Below are positions 1 through 15,662 of a stretch of DNA of 64,000 nt, one piece after another. The position numbers and the translations under genes are program-made. Numbering within the stretch: position 1 is the first letter of the stretch; each line of letters begins with the position of its first letter. Origin of the DNA: Bradyrhizobium lupini (GTDB lineage: Bacteria > Pseudomonadota > Alphaproteobacteria > Rhizobiales > Xanthobacteraceae); contig NZ_CP162553.1 in assembly GCF_040939785.1 (NCBI RefSeq), positions 4,607,001 through 4,671,000 on the forward strand, written 5' to 3'. The notes beneath the pieces are model-generated. The model made no database searches and was not told the DNA's origin. It worked only from the letters and a program-made list of their open reading frames with translations.

Positions 1-103
1 CGCGCAGGGCGGCGGCGAGCGCGTTGATACCGCCGCTCTCCGTTTCCAGCGTGCGGAGTGCGGATTCGACGCTGTCGGGAATGGGGCCGGATGATTGGGT
101 CAT
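1..103 (-). CDS. N-terminal 34 codons of a probable KpsF/GutQ sugar-phosphate isomerase (cut by window start)
   Basis: An open frame starts at an ATG (minus strand, position 103) and runs off the left edge. It begins MTQSSGPIPDSVESALRTLE and continues with an Ala/Leu-rich helix. This opening resembles the N-terminus of rhizobial KpsF/GutQ arabinose-5-phosphate isomerases, which interconvert ribulose 5-phosphate and arabinose 5-phosphate for KDO synthesis. The catalytic SIS domain and CBS domains would lie outside the window, so the assignment rests on the leader only and is tentative. The gene is divergent from the outer-membrane protein gene next door, and the roughly 210 bases between them should hold both promoters. 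Confidence 0.4.
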   Translation of the reverse strand, partial: MTQSSGPIPDSVESALRTLETESGGINALAAALR

Positions 104-314
104 CAGCGGTTTCGAACTCGGCATGTTCTGGTCCAGGAGGAGGGGCCTTCGCCCGTTGGCGCCTGCTTAACACGCCGCGGCCTTCGAGGCGACGAGCCCG
201 ACCCGACCCTCAACCGGTCGTTAACCATAATTGTTTTAACTCCATTAACGATAGTTCCCGCCGATCGGTGGGGACAATCGCGAAAGTGTTTGATTTCGTT
301 GGAGTTCTTCCATC

Positions 315-2084
315 GTGGGGTCGTCTCCAGGCACGAGCCGGAGCAAACGCGCGCATTTCCTGCGCGCGGCTTTGCCGTGCTTTGCGCTGACGGTCCTCGG
401 AAGCGCCCCCGTGGCCGCCCAGAGCCTCACCCCCGACCTGTTCAGTCCCAACCGCGGTGGCTTCGCCTCGCCCGACACGCTGCCGACGCGCCGCACCGCG
501 GGCGTTCCGCAGGCACCGTCGGATGCGCTGCCGGCGCTGCCCGATCCCAACTCCGACTTTCGCAAGCGCCAGCAGGCGCCGGCGCGCCCATGGCAGAACC
601 CGACGAACCAAAACGCGACCAGCCAGGTCCCGACCTATGGCCTGCCTGCCGCCAACGGTGCGAGCAGCTCCGGCTACGACTCGCTGAACCGCAAGCGGCA
701 GCAGCCGAAGTTCTATCCGGGTCAGCCCAAGCCGAAGCGCCCTGCTGGTCCCGGCTCGCGGGCGCCGACCACTACGCCGCCGCCATCCACGCTCGGTTCG
801 CCGAAGATCGCGCCGCCCCCGTCCGCCTCCGCCAACAAGGCGCCCGTGCCGGCGGCGATGGCGGGCACCGTGCCCGGCCAGCCGCTGCGCCGCCGCCTCA
901 AGGCCGATGACGATGCGTTCGGCGCGGTCGGCGACTATGCCGGCAGTTTCCTGATCAAGGGCGGGCTCGAGCTCTCCACCGGTTACGACACCAATCCGGC
1001 GCGTCTGAACAAGCCGGTTGGCTCGCCGGCCTATGTGGTTGCACCCGATCTCCTCGTGGCGTCCGATTGGGAGCGCCACGCGCTGGTCGCGGATCTGCGC
1101 GGCTCGTTCTCGGGCTACACCAACAACATGCCGGCGACGATCGACGGCTTTGCCTCGCCTTCGCCGGTCGAGGTCGACCGCCCCGACTTCAACGGCCATG
1201 TCGACGGCCGCCTCGACGTCAATCGCGATCTCAAGCTGACCACGCAGCTGCGCCTGCGGCTCGCCACCGACAATCCCGGCAGCCCGAACGTGCAGGCCGG
1301 CCTGCAAAAATATCCTGTTTATGCCGCCTATGGCACGACCGTCGGCTTCGACCAGAGCTTCAACCGCTTCCAGGTCGCGGCCGGCGCCACTGTCGATCGC
1401 ACCGCCTACACCAACTCCAAGCTCACCGACGGCGCCACCTTCAGCAACGACGATCGCGACTTCAACCAGTATGGCGGCGTCGGACGCTTCTCCTACGATC
1501 TCAAGCCGGGTCTGAAGCCGTTCGTCGAGATCCAGGGCGACACCCGCGTGCACGACCGGGCCGCCGACCGCAACGGCTACTTCCGCGATTCGGACGGCGG
1601 CTACGCCAAGGTCGGCACGTCCTTCGAGTTCTCGCGTATCCTCACCGGCGAGGTCTCGGTCGGCTATTCCGCGCGCAATTACGTCGATCCGCGCCTCAGC
1701 CAGCTCGCGGGCTTCCTCACCTCGGGCTCGCTGATCTGGAACGCAAGCGGCCTCACCACCGTGAAATTCGCCACCGACACGCAGATCGCCGAGACCACCG
1801 TCCCCGGCTCCTCCGGCGTGCTGGTGCACACCTACGCCGCCGAAGTCGATCACGATTTCCGCCGCTGGCTTACGGCAGTGGGCAAATTCACCTACGGCAC
1901 CTACGACTACCAGGGCCAGAATCGCAACGACAAGACCTACTCGTTCGAAAGCAATCTGATCTACAAGCTCAACCGCAACATCTGGATCAAGGGCACGCTC
2001 CGACACGACATCCTGGATTCGAACCAGCCGGGGTCAAGCTCGCAGGCGACGGTCGTGATGGTCGGGGTGAGGTTGCAGAATTAG
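315..2084 (+). CDS. outer-membrane beta-barrel protein with proline-rich N-terminal region
   Basis: This 589-residue protein starts at GTG with a GGAG ribosome site 11 bases upstream. Residues 1-36 form a Sec signal peptide ending in VAAQS. Residues 37-200 are low-complexity, rich in Pro, Ala and Gln, and probably periplasmic or disordered. From about residue 210 to the end there are alternating polar and aromatic strands (for example FLIKGGLELSTGYDTNP and the last strand VVMVGVRLQN), typical of a large outer-membrane barrel of the BBP2 type common in Bradyrhizobiaceae. No enzymatic motif is visible. It may be a porin-like or polysaccharide-related channel; the possible KpsF neighbour would fit envelope biogenesis, but that is inference. 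Confidence 0.75.
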   Translation: MGSSPGTSRSKRAHFLRAALPCFALTVLGSAPVAAQSLTPDLFSPNRGGFASPDTLPTRRTAGVPQAPSDALPALPDPNSDFRKRQQAPARPWQNPTNQNATSQVPTYGLPAANGASSSGYDSLNRKRQQPKFYPGQPKPKRPAGPGSRAPTTTPPPSTLGSPKIAPPPSASANKAPVPAAMAGTVPGQPLRRRLKADDDAFGAVGDYAGSFLIKGGLELSTGYDTNPARLNKPVGSPAYVVAPDLLVASDWERHALVADLRGSFSGYTNNMPATIDGFASPSPVEVDRPDFNGHVDGRLDVNRDLKLTTQLRLRLATDNPGSPNVQAGLQKYPVYAAYGTTVGFDQSFNRFQVAAGATVDRTAYTNSKLTDGATFSNDDRDFNQYGGVGRFSYDLKPGLKPFVEIQGDTRVHDRAADRNGYFRDSDGGYAKVGTSFEFSRILTGEVSVGYSARNYVDPRLSQLAGFLTSGSLIWNASGLTTVKFATDTQIAETTVPGSSGVLVHTYAAEVDHDFRRWLTAVGKFTYGTYDYQGQNRNDKTYSFESNLIYKLNRNIWIKGTLRHDILDSNQPGSSSQATVVMVGVRLQN

Positions 2085-2151
2085 AGGGGGCGACGGCCGC
2101 CTTTTGAGCGTACGTGGCTTAGTTGACTCCGCTCGGACCACTCACTCAGCT

Positions 2152-2254
2152 GTCTTCCCCGGCTTGACCGGGGCATCCAGTACGCCGCGGCGTTTCGGCC
2201 CAATCACTGCGGTCTCTGGAATACTGGATCGCCCGCTTTCGCGGGCGATGACAC
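2152..2254. repeat. interspersed palindromic repeat, family A copy 1
   Basis: This is an element of about 103 bases, with one arm made of CCCGGCTTGACCGGGGCATC and the other of a GCCCGCTTTCGCGGGCGATGA stem. The same sequence, inverted and slightly diverged, recurs at 61178-61281. It lies between the convergent ends of the outer-membrane gene and gltD, where its stems could also act as a transcription terminator. Confidence 0.75.
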
Positions 2255-2292
2255 TGTGTGAAAATTAGGCGGCAAAGCTTGTCCAGTCGAGC

Positions 2293-3744
<1,452 letters not shown>

Positions 3745-3791
3745 TAAACCCGAAGTCCCTGCCGCTTAAATTCGTTGTGTTTCTCTCTCGT

Positions 3792-3876
3792 CGTCATTGC
3801 GAGGAGCGTGAGCTTCGAAGCAATCCAGTCCGCATCGGAGGAAAGTCTGGATTGCTTCGCTACGCTCGCAATGACG
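3792..3876. repeat. interspersed palindromic repeat, family B copy 1
   Basis: The element begins CGTCATTGCGAG and ends CTCGCAATGACG, with inner arms GAAGCAATCCAG and CTGGATTGCTTCG, so the whole unit can fold into one long hairpin. Other copies lie at 26030-26109 and 58775-58854. This copy sits inside the gltB-gltD gap, where a structured RNA could modulate gltD expression relative to gltB. Confidence 0.85.
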
Positions 3877-3887
3877 GGGTGTGATGC

Positions 3888-8621
<4,734 letters not shown>

Positions 8622-9113
8622 GTTCTCGTCCTCTCCATGCGGCAAGCTGCCTCACCGCCATCTTCGGCGCACCTTGGGCGTCCCGCGGCACCCGCTTCTG
8701 GGTCACCGCTCGTCCGCTCGCGAGCCGCATTTTCTTAAATTCAGGCCAAGGCGTTCTTCGTCCCCGAGAACGGCTTTGCCTGTTGCCTTCTTGGCGCTCG
8801 AAAGCACCGACTTTCGTTGCAATCCCTATGCCGGAACCGCAAGCAAAATTGAGACAGTCTTCCTGTCCTAACCATCACCTTGCCAAATTTTTGTCTATCA
8901 CACAAGCGCGCGCAAGTCCCGATTCCCCATATGTCAATCAATCGCTTTCCAAAAGTTGCGCGGCCCCGGTTTTGAAGCAAACGCGCCCTGATCTGGCCCT
9001 GCCGACGCCGGAATCCCCAATGAAGCTTCGGATCAACCCTTTGGAAGACCCGCCACGCCGCAAGAAGCGAAAGAGCGCGATCCATCCGGGGGCCTGACAG
9101 GAGCGTCTCGACC
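8622..9113. other. divergent intergenic region of about 490 bases
   Basis: This stretch separates gltB (leftward) from the small exported-protein gene (rightward), so it should hold both promoters. I could not assign a convincing -35/-10 pair or a nitrogen-regulator site by eye. A 25-codon frame (9020-9097, starting MKLRINPLEDPPRRKKRKSA) is present but has no clear ribosome site and is not called a gene. Confidence 0.5.
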
Positions 9114-9863
9114 ATGAAGTTTTTCACAGGATGTGTGGCCGCCGCCACGCTGGCGCTGGCCGCGACCGCGGCTCAAGCGCAGGTTCCAGCGCGAGGGGCG
9201 ATGATCGCGGTCTCGGATTTCGACGCCCCCTATGCGCCGTCGGAGGCCGCGCCGCCGCCGCGCTACGGCTATGGCTACGAAGAACGCGGGCCGGCCCCGG
9301 TGCTGCTGCCATCGACCGAGGTCTACGCGGTGCTGCGCGAGAACGGCTTCTCTCCACTGGGCATCCCGCGCCTGCGCGGCGGCGTCTACACCATCGCGGT
9401 GATTGACCGCCGGGGGGAGGACGGCCGGCTCGTGATCGATGCCCGCGACGGAAGGATTTTGCGCTTCATGCCGGCTGCCGACGCCTACGGCATGGCACCC
9501 GGCTACGAGCAGCCTGCGGTTGCACCTTACCGCCCGCAAAGCGCGCTGCCGCCGCCGACCATGGTCCGCAGTGGTCCGCCCCGCCCTCCGGCCCCGATCC
9601 CGCATGTCGCCAGCCGTTCCGTGCCGCTGCCCAAGGCGGCTCCGCCGCGCGAGGCCCCGGGCGTCCCCGCCAAGCCGGCCGAGCCTGCGACGCCGCAGGC
9701 CCAGGTGCCGCAGGCACAACCTGTGACGCAGACCGCGGCCGCCGTGCCGTCCAAGCCCGCTGAGGTCGCACCGCAAGCCGCCGCGCCAACCGTAGGTCAG
9801 GTCAAGCCTGCCGCGACTATCCTGCCTACGCAGGAGATGCCGGCGGCACAGGGGCTGGACTAA
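9114..9863 (+). CDS. small exported proline/alanine-rich protein
   Basis: This 249-residue protein has a clear Sec signal peptide (MKFFTGCVAAATLALAATAAQAQ). A short folded region at about residues 60-120 contains LRENGFSPLGIPRLRGGVYT and VIDARDGRILRF, a pattern seen in small periplasmic PepSY-like domains of rhizobia. The C-terminal 120 residues are low-complexity Pro/Ala/Gln. I do not recognise a specific function. An intact run of six G bases at 9412-9417 is read in frame here, which shows that not every long homopolymer in the window is damaged. The gene stands alone, followed by a palindromic repeat. Confidence 0.7.
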   Translation: MKFFTGCVAAATLALAATAAQAQVPARGAMIAVSDFDAPYAPSEAAPPPRYGYGYEERGPAPVLLPSTEVYAVLRENGFSPLGIPRLRGGVYTIAVIDRRGEDGRLVIDARDGRILRFMPAADAYGMAPGYEQPAVAPYRPQSALPPPTMVRSGPPRPPAPIPHVASRSVPLPKAAPPREAPGVPAKPAEPATPQAQVPQAQPVTQTAAAVPSKPAEVAPQAAAPTVGQVKPAATILPTQEMPAAQGLD

Positions 9864-9906
9864 GCGCGGGCGTTTGAGGCGATGGCCCGCATCACCCCAA
9901 CGGTGT

Positions 9907-10029
9907 CGTCCTGGCGAAGGCCAGGACCCATACCGCGAGGTGCATCATATGAGTGACGCGGGAGTACCGAACTCCGAATCTTCGCCAAACTCCTCCCTGT
10001 GGTGATGGGTCCTGGCCTTCGCCAGGACG
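9907..10029. repeat. inverted-repeat element, family C
   Basis: Two arms, CGTCCTGGCGAAGGCCAGGA and its near-complement TCCTGGCCTTCGCCAGGACG, flank about 75 bases. Each arm is also a small hairpin by itself. The element lies between two convergent genes and could terminate both. Only one copy is seen in this window. Confidence 0.7.
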
Positions 10030-10104
10030 AGGTTGGGGAGAGAGTTAGCGCAAACAGAAGGCGTCTCAGCACTCAGGCGCCTTCTGAACCATGACGAGCG
10101 CGGC

Positions 10105-10875
10105 TCAGCTCCGGCCATACCCCGCCGCTTCCAGGATCAAATTCGCCACCTCCTTCGGATGCGACACCAGCGAGAGATGGCCGGCGTCGAGCTCGATCGT
10201 GGTTGCGTTCATGCGCTTGGCGAGGAAGCGTTCGAGATCGGGATTGATGGTGTAGTCGTTCTTCGACACCGCGTACCAGCTCGGCTTGGAATGCCATGCC
10301 GCCTCCGTGGTGCGACCGGCGAAGATCGAGGCGGCCGTCGGCCATTGCACGGCGTAGAGCTCCTTGGCCTGCTCCGGCTTAACGCCATTGGCGAAGTACT
10401 TCAGGAAGGCGTCTTCTGACAGCTTGGTGTAGCCGTCGCGCTCGACGACGCCGGCGCGTGCCGGTCCCGCCGGAAACTGCTTCGACAGCGCGACAAAATC
10501 CTCGTTGGCATCGGGCGCACGGGCGGCGACATAGACGAGGCCGGTGACCTTCGGGTCGGTGCCGACCTGGCTGATCACGGTGCCGCCCCAGGAATGCGCG
10601 ACCAGCACGGTCGGACCATCCTGTTCGGCCAGCACGCGCTTGGTCGCCTCGACGGAATCCGCAAGCGACGACAACGGATTTTGCACGGCAGTTACGTTGA
10701 GCCCTGCGGCCTGGAGGATCGGGATCACTTCCGACCAGCTTGAGCCGTCGGCCCAGGCGCCGTGCACCAGCACAACGTTCTTGGCCTTTACGGTCTGCGG
10801 CGTCTGCGCGTGAGCGAGGCTGAGAGGGGCCGCCAGCAGGCTCGCGGCGACGAAAAGGCTGCGCCAGAAAGTCAT
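10105..10875 (-). CDS. exported alpha/beta hydrolase
   Basis: The protein (256 aa) starts with a signal peptide (MTFWRSLFVAASLLAAPLSL, cleaved near AHAQ). An alpha/beta-hydrolase fold follows, with the oxyanion strand VVLVHGAWADGSSW and the nucleophile elbow AHSWGG. The Asp/His part of the triad is plausible near the C-terminus (DAGHLSLVSHP). It resembles salicylate-esterase/hydroxynitrile-lyase-like hydrolases frequent in soil bacteria; the substrate is unknown. I chose the ATG at 10875 because it begins the signal peptide, although the frame stays open upstream. It is monocistronic and convergent with the family C repeat. Confidence 0.85.
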   Translation of the reverse strand: MTFWRSLFVAASLLAAPLSLAHAQTPQTVKAKNVVLVHGAWADGSSWSEVIPILQAAGLNVTAVQNPLSSLADSVEATKRVLAEQDGPTVLVAHSWGGTVISQVGTDPKVTGLVYVAARAPDANEDFVALSKQFPAGPARAGVVERDGYTKLSEDAFLKYFANGVKPEQAKELYAVQWPTAASIFAGRTTEAAWHSKPSWYAVSKNDYTINPDLERFLAKRMNATTIELDAGHLSLVSHPKEVANLILEAAGYGRS

Positions 10876-11134
10876 GATTGTTCTCCGTCTTGTTTTTGGG
10901 TTCGATATCCAAAAGACGATGCGCGGGGCGGCGGTGTTACGCCATTTCACCGCTCTGTGATGCGGCGCAACAGTCCAGCACGGCCGTTCAGCAATCGGTG
11001 ACGTCCCGGCGACGACCGAGACCATCCTCTCTGGTAAGGTATGGCAGATCCGTCGTTCGGTATTTCTTCCGTGCACGATTGATCGATCTCGCGGCAGGAT
11101 TCCCCGGCTCTCGCCGGGACGAGGAGAGCCCAAC

Positions 11135-11165
11135 AAAAAAACGCCCCGGGGCACCGGGGCGTTTT
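11135..11165 (-). terminator. Rho-independent terminator of the hsp20 gene
   Basis: Read on the minus strand, CGCCCCGGTGCCCCGGGGCG forms a GC-rich hairpin followed directly by seven T residues. It starts about 25 bases after the hsp20 stop. The plus-strand reading also has a TTTT tail, so it may work in both directions. Confidence 0.9.
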
Positions 11166-11191
11166 CGCAACCTGGAAGCGGCCGACGTGAT

Positions 11192-11652
11192 TTACGCGGC
11201 TACCGAGTTCTCGATCACCTGTGCGCCTTGCGCACCGGTGTTGATCGCGATCTGGCGGGGCTTCTTCGCTTCGGGAATCTCACGGACGAGGTCGACGTGA
11301 AGCAGCCCGTTCTCGAGCGAGGCGTTCTTCACCTGCACGAAGTCGGCAAGCTGGAAGGCGCGCTCGAAGGCACGCGCGGCGATGCCACGGTACAGCACTT
11401 CGGCCTTCGAGTTCTCGTTGGCGACTTTCTCGCCCTTAATCGTCAACGTGTTTTCCTTCGCGACGATGGAGAGCTCATCCTTGGCAAAGCCCGAAACCGC
11501 AACGGTGATGCGGTAGTCGTTCTCACCGGTACGCTCGATATTGTAGGGGGATAACCGGGGCTGCCGTCCGAACCGGCCTGGTCGAGCAGGTTGAAGAGAC
11601 GGTCGAAGCCGACGGTGGAACGGTAGAAGGGGGTCAGGTCGTAGGTACGCAT
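11192..11652 (-). pseudogene. Hsp20 small heat-shock protein, split by a one-base deletion
   Basis: The reading starts MRTYDLTPFYRSTVGFDRLF with a GGAGG ribosome site and matches rhizobial class A small heat-shock proteins, chaperones that hold unfolding proteins. After residue 35 or so the frame is lost at a run of five G (plus strand 11546-11550). Restoring a sixth base gives GYPPYNIERTGENDYRIT and then an intact alpha-crystallin domain with VSGFAKDELSI and GLLHVDL, 153 residues in all. As written, neither half is functional. The indel sits exactly in a homopolymer, so a sequencing error is a strong alternative to true decay. Its heat-control signals upstream are intact. Confidence 0.88.
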
Positions 11653-11654
11653 GG

Positions 11655-11764
11655 TCAAGTCCTCCATTGAGCGACTGTTGAGTAACCCGCCCGCCAATCG
11701 GGCCGGGCTTTCGTCTGTGTGCAGCCTGATGTTCCGGTTCCGAAACACTGGTAGCGGCCTGCAC
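11655..11764 (-). promoter_or_regulatory. ROSE-type RNA thermometer in the hsp20 5' leader
   Basis: The leader RNA ends in AGUCGCUCAAUGGAGGACU (plus positions 11658-11676). It folds so that the GGAGG ribosome site pairs with GUCGCUC and leaves one bulged G, which is the signature of ROSE elements first described on Bradyrhizobium hsp genes. A stronger hairpin upstream pairs CCCGGCCCG with CGGGCGGG. Heat melts the last stem and exposes the ribosome site. Leader length (about 110 bases from the predicted start) is also typical. Confidence 0.9.
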
Positions 11765-11771
11765 CAAGGTG

Positions 11772-11799
11772 ATATGGGTTCAGGGGAACGGCGTTCAAG
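11772..11799 (-). promoter_or_regulatory. RpoH (sigma-32) promoter of hsp20
   Basis: Minus-strand CTTGAA, 15 bases, then CCCATAT. This matches the heat-shock sigma consensus CTTGAA-N13-17-CCCATNT. It places the transcript start near 11765, just ahead of the ROSE leader. Confidence 0.85.
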
Positions 11800-11871
11800 A
11801 GGGCGGATACTCAGCCTTTTCGGCGCTCCCGCCCCTGATTTGCAGCTCTTCGTGCCCAAGCCCTCCCCATC

Positions 11872-12819
11872 ATGACGCTGGTCTCGATACCGTCCAATCC
11901 CGTTCCCGAAGACGTCGTCAGCGGCACCATCAAGACCCCTGATGGCGTCGAGCTGCGCTTTGCGCGCTGGGCACCGCCGGCGAACCGCAAGGGCACGGTC
12001 TGCGTCTTCACCGGACGCAGCGAGCAGATCGAGAAGTATTTCGAGACCGTGCGCGACCTGCGCGACCGCGGTTTTGCGGTGGCGATGATCGACTGGCGCG
12101 GGCAGGGCCACTCCTCGCGCCGCCTGCGCGATCCGCGCAAGGGCTATGTCCGCGACTTCGCTGATTTCGAGATCGACGTCGAGACCTTCGTGCAGCAGGT
12201 GGTGCTGCCGGATTGCCCGCCGCCCTTCTTCGCGCTCGCCCACTCCATGGGCGGCACCGTGATGCTGCGGGTGGCGCATGCGGGCAAGCGCTGGTTCGAC
12301 CGCATGGTGCTGTCTGCGCCGATGATCGACCTCCCCGGCCGCGCCACCTCGTTTCCGGCGCGGGCTCTGCTGAAGACGATGCGCGTGCTGGGGATGGGCG
12401 GCCGTTATGTCCCCGGCGGCAGCGACCAGATCACCGGGCTCAATCCCTTCATCAACAATCCGCTGACCAGCGACCCCGTGCGCTATGCGCGCAATGCCGC
12501 AATCCTGGAGGAGGATCCGACCCTCGGGCTCGCGTCACCAACGGTCGCCTGGGCCGATACCGCCTTCCGCGCGATGAACACCTTCAAGGGCAAAAACTAC
12601 CCGTCCGAGATCCGTCAGCCGATCCTGATGCTGGCGGCCTCCAGCGACACCGTGGTCTCGATCGCGGCGATCGAGGAGTTCGCCTATCATTTGCGCGCAG
12701 GCTCCCATCTCGTGATCGCCGGTGCCAAGCACGAGATTCTCCAGGAGCAGGACCGCTACCGTTCCCAATTCTGGGCAGCCTTCGACGCCTTCGTGCCAGG
12801 CACGCCGCTGTTCAAGTGA
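11872..12819 (+). CDS. alpha/beta hydrolase, lysophospholipase L2 type
   Basis: This 315-residue cytoplasmic hydrolase has a monoacylglycerol-lipase/PldB-like layout. An early GRSEQIEKYFE block precedes DWRGQGHSSR, the nucleophile elbow is AHSMGG near residue 125, and AASSDTVVS and AKHEILQE near the C-terminus supply the Asp and His of the triad. It probably releases acyl chains from lysophospholipids or monoglycerides. It is divergent from hsp20, and its promoter must lie within about 75 bases next to the RpoH promoter. The frame is clean throughout. Confidence 0.85.
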   Translation: MTLVSIPSNPVPEDVVSGTIKTPDGVELRFARWAPPANRKGTVCVFTGRSEQIEKYFETVRDLRDRGFAVAMIDWRGQGHSSRRLRDPRKGYVRDFADFEIDVETFVQQVVLPDCPPPFFALAHSMGGTVMLRVAHAGKRWFDRMVLSAPMIDLPGRATSFPARALLKTMRVLGMGGRYVPGGSDQITGLNPFINNPLTSDPVRYARNAAILEEDPTLGLASPTVAWADTAFRAMNTFKGKNYPSEIRQPILMLAASSDTVVSIAAIEEFAYHLRAGSHLVIAGAKHEILQEQDRYRSQFWAAFDAFVPGTPLFK

Positions 12820-12898
12820 GGGGAGGCGATGCTGCCCTGCGACCACACGCCGGCATGCCGGGACAAGCCCGGCCATGACGAGGAAGTAGCATCACCCA

Positions 12899-15662
12899 CT
12901 ACAGCGTCTTCAGATACTCGATCAGATCGTAGCGCTCGTTGTCGTCCTTGAACACGCGGCCGATGACACCGGGACGTTTTTCCTCGCCCGGCTTGCGCTC
13001 GAAGGAATGGCCGAGCACGCTGTTGCCCTGGATCGGATCCTTGTCCGACCCGGCCGAGAACTCGGTTTCACCCGTCTTGCACTTCTCGTTGGCGGTGACC
13101 GCAAAGCCGACGGTCACGGGATCATAGTCGCGGCGGCCCATGCAGAATTTTTGCGGGCGCTCGCTTGCAGGCTTCAGCAACCAGTAGAGAGAGGGCACCG
13201 AACCGTTGTGCAGATAGGGTGCCGTGGCCCAGACGCCGTTCAGCGGCCGTGCCCGATAGCGTGCTCCCCCACCGGATTGAGGCAGTTCTTGCGCGCGAGA
13301 TTCCACAATTTCGACCGCTCGGCGTCCGGAGTCTTCTCGTCGTCCATCCATTTGCGGGCGACGAGATCCACCACCGTCATCAACCCGAGCGCATAAACCA
13401 TCTCGGTCGGCGAGCTTGCGGTCGAGACGTCGCATTGCCACCATTTCTGGAGGTCGGCCGTATTCACCTTCAGGAAGCCGGGCAGATCGACGATCCTGTT
13501 GCTGAGCACGAGCGACTGTTCGGGATCCGTCTTGATCTCGTCGAGGGGGATCGTCACCGCGTTCAGCACCTTGCTGTCGCCGCTCGGCTCCCAATGTCCC
13601 GACGACCAGAAAGCCGGGGTGTCGATCGCCGGCAGATGGCATCCGGAGCACATCTCGGCGTAGATCTTGCGGCCATTGTCGACCTTCTTTTGATCGAGCC
13701 TCCAATTGTCGCCAAGGATCTGCGAGGGCCATTTCGGCGCCAGCAGGCCGCCGAACTTCGGGCCGGTGGAGGGATCTGCCGTCTTGAACGGGTCTGGCCC
13801 CCTGAGCATGTCCTCGATCCAGCCGAGCGTGTTGATATGAACCGAGGAGCGCCACAGCCTGTCCTCCGGGTAGGCGTCGGACAGGTTGAGCAGCGCCGTC
13901 ACGCCGAGGGCTTCGCCGGCGTTGCGGATCAGCGGCTGCTCGATCGAGGCGTCGTACTGGGCGAACTTGAACCAGGGCACGGTCCAGATCGGGGGATAGC
14001 TGACCGGCGCGTCCTGGGCGTGCAGGTTCTTCTCGAATCCCTTGATCCCGCTCAGCGCGAGATCCTGCGAAAAAACTTGATTGCCGATGCGATTGAGAGC
14101 GTCGAGGCGACCGAACCCTTCCTCGGTGTCCTGCTGCTGCCTGCCGTTCCAGGTCTTCTTGCCTTCAATCGTCTTTTGCTGGGTTTGCGCCCAGTCGATC
14201 AGGAAGTTGCCGATCGCGCTGAGCTTCTGCTTGAGCGCGGCGCGGTCAGCCTTGCTGGCATCGGGGCCGAGCACGCGATCGGCGAAGCGCTGGAAGCGGA
14301 ACGGCACGTAAAGCGTGTAGGCGATCGACAGGCCGGTGGAGACCTCGAGCTTCTTCAGGTCGGTCATGGCCGGGCCGCCGTCGAAACGCACGTCCACGCC
14401 CTGGTAGTGGATCTGGCCGGTATGGCAGGCCGCGCAGGTCAGCCCGATCTTGTCCTCTTCGCGACGGCCGGTCGCGGGATCGACGACACCGGTCATCCGT
14501 GCGAAGCCGACCGGCAGGCCGTCGACGTTCTCCGCCGGCGTCCACCTGGTCGACCAGTCCGGCACCTGTGTCGTCTCGTAGACATTGGCATAGCCGAAGC
14601 GGCGCAGTGACGTCGCGTCAGTCTGGATCGACTGCGGGCTCGGGATGAACCCGAAGCGCTCGAGATAGGTGCCGTCCGTCATCATGCCCGGCGCCGAGAA
14701 CAGATGCAGGCGCGGCTGCTCCAGGGCCATGAACCATTCATAGGGCACCGGGAAGGTCGCTGTGCCCTGGCTGGCATGGTGAAACCAGTGCCTGTCCTTC
14801 AGCGACCAATTCTGTTCGAGCCAAAAGGCCGCCTTTGTCTCCGGGACCGTGGGCAAGGGTGGCGGCAGGAGATTCACGAGAATTCCCTTTTGCGGCAGCA
14901 TGGCGCGCACCTGGTCGGGAAATTCGGCGACCGCAACGAGCAAGGCGAGACCGAGGGCGAGCAGCAGGGCCGCAACCTTGAGGGCGCCCCGCACCACACG
15001 CTGGCAGGTGGACAGCACCGGCTGCGATACCAGCCGCTGGTTGATGCGAGCAGGGAATTGCCGCTCGTTGAACAGAGTGCGCACGTCGGCCACGCTGAGA
15101 TAGCGGTCCTCACCCGCGCCCTTGCCCATGATCTTCAGGAGGATCGGCCACTCGAACTTCATCAGCAGGGGTAGTACCAGCGCGCGGCGCTGCCGGCGCG
15201 CTTGAGGTTGTCGCGCATGAAGACGCCGATTTCCGAGGCGTTGAGACCGGGCTCAGAGCCGCCGCCGTTCGGATCCCGGTAGTCCCGGCCGAAGCTCGCA
15301 AACCGCGCAAGCTCGTCCTCATCGACCTTGCCGTCGACGCCGAGGACGCGCGAGCCGGCACCGCGCTTGTCGAGAGGGCCGCCACGCAACGCGTCGAGCT
15401 GTGCGCCCGAAAATATGCTCTTCAGGATGTGACCGAGCCCGTTGGCGATAAGCGCAACGCCGCGGACCTGGATGCGGGCCGAGACCTTCTTCAGCCCGGT
15501 CTCGCCGCTCGCATTCGCGATCGTTTGCGACAGCGTGCCGAGCGGAACGGTTCTGCCGTCAACAAACCCCTCGCCGACGAGGCCGCGGAGGAATGGACAG
15601 GGATTGTTCGGGGAGACCTGGATCGAAGGGTCTAAGGAGGGCTTCGGAGCGGAGTCATGCAT
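12899..15662 (-). pseudogene. putative heme-thiolate peroxidase domain fused to membrane-anchored di-heme cytochrome c (RoxA/MauG-like), split by two one-base deletions
   Basis: Three minus-strand frames read as one 921-residue protein if one base is restored in GGGG (15168-15171) and one in CCCCC (13266-13270). Residues 1-165 carry SPNNPCPFLRGLVGEGF, with the Pro-Cys-Pro style of chloroperoxidase-family heme-thiolate enzymes, and later KVDEDELARF. A single membrane helix (VALLLALGLALLVAV type, about residue 215) follows. The remainder is a periplasmic di-heme domain with CAACH and CSGCH heme sites and the WATAPYLHNGSVPSLYWLL block of RoxA-like/MauG-type enzymes. With the N-terminus inside, the first domain would be cytoplasmic. 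The peroxidase assignment is inference; the cytochrome part is firm. Confidence 0.72.

Noticed and set aside
210..2006. 598-codon minus-strand frame opposite the outer-membrane gene
   Set aside because: Shadow frame with no recognisable domain; the plus-strand product has a signal peptide and barrel strands.
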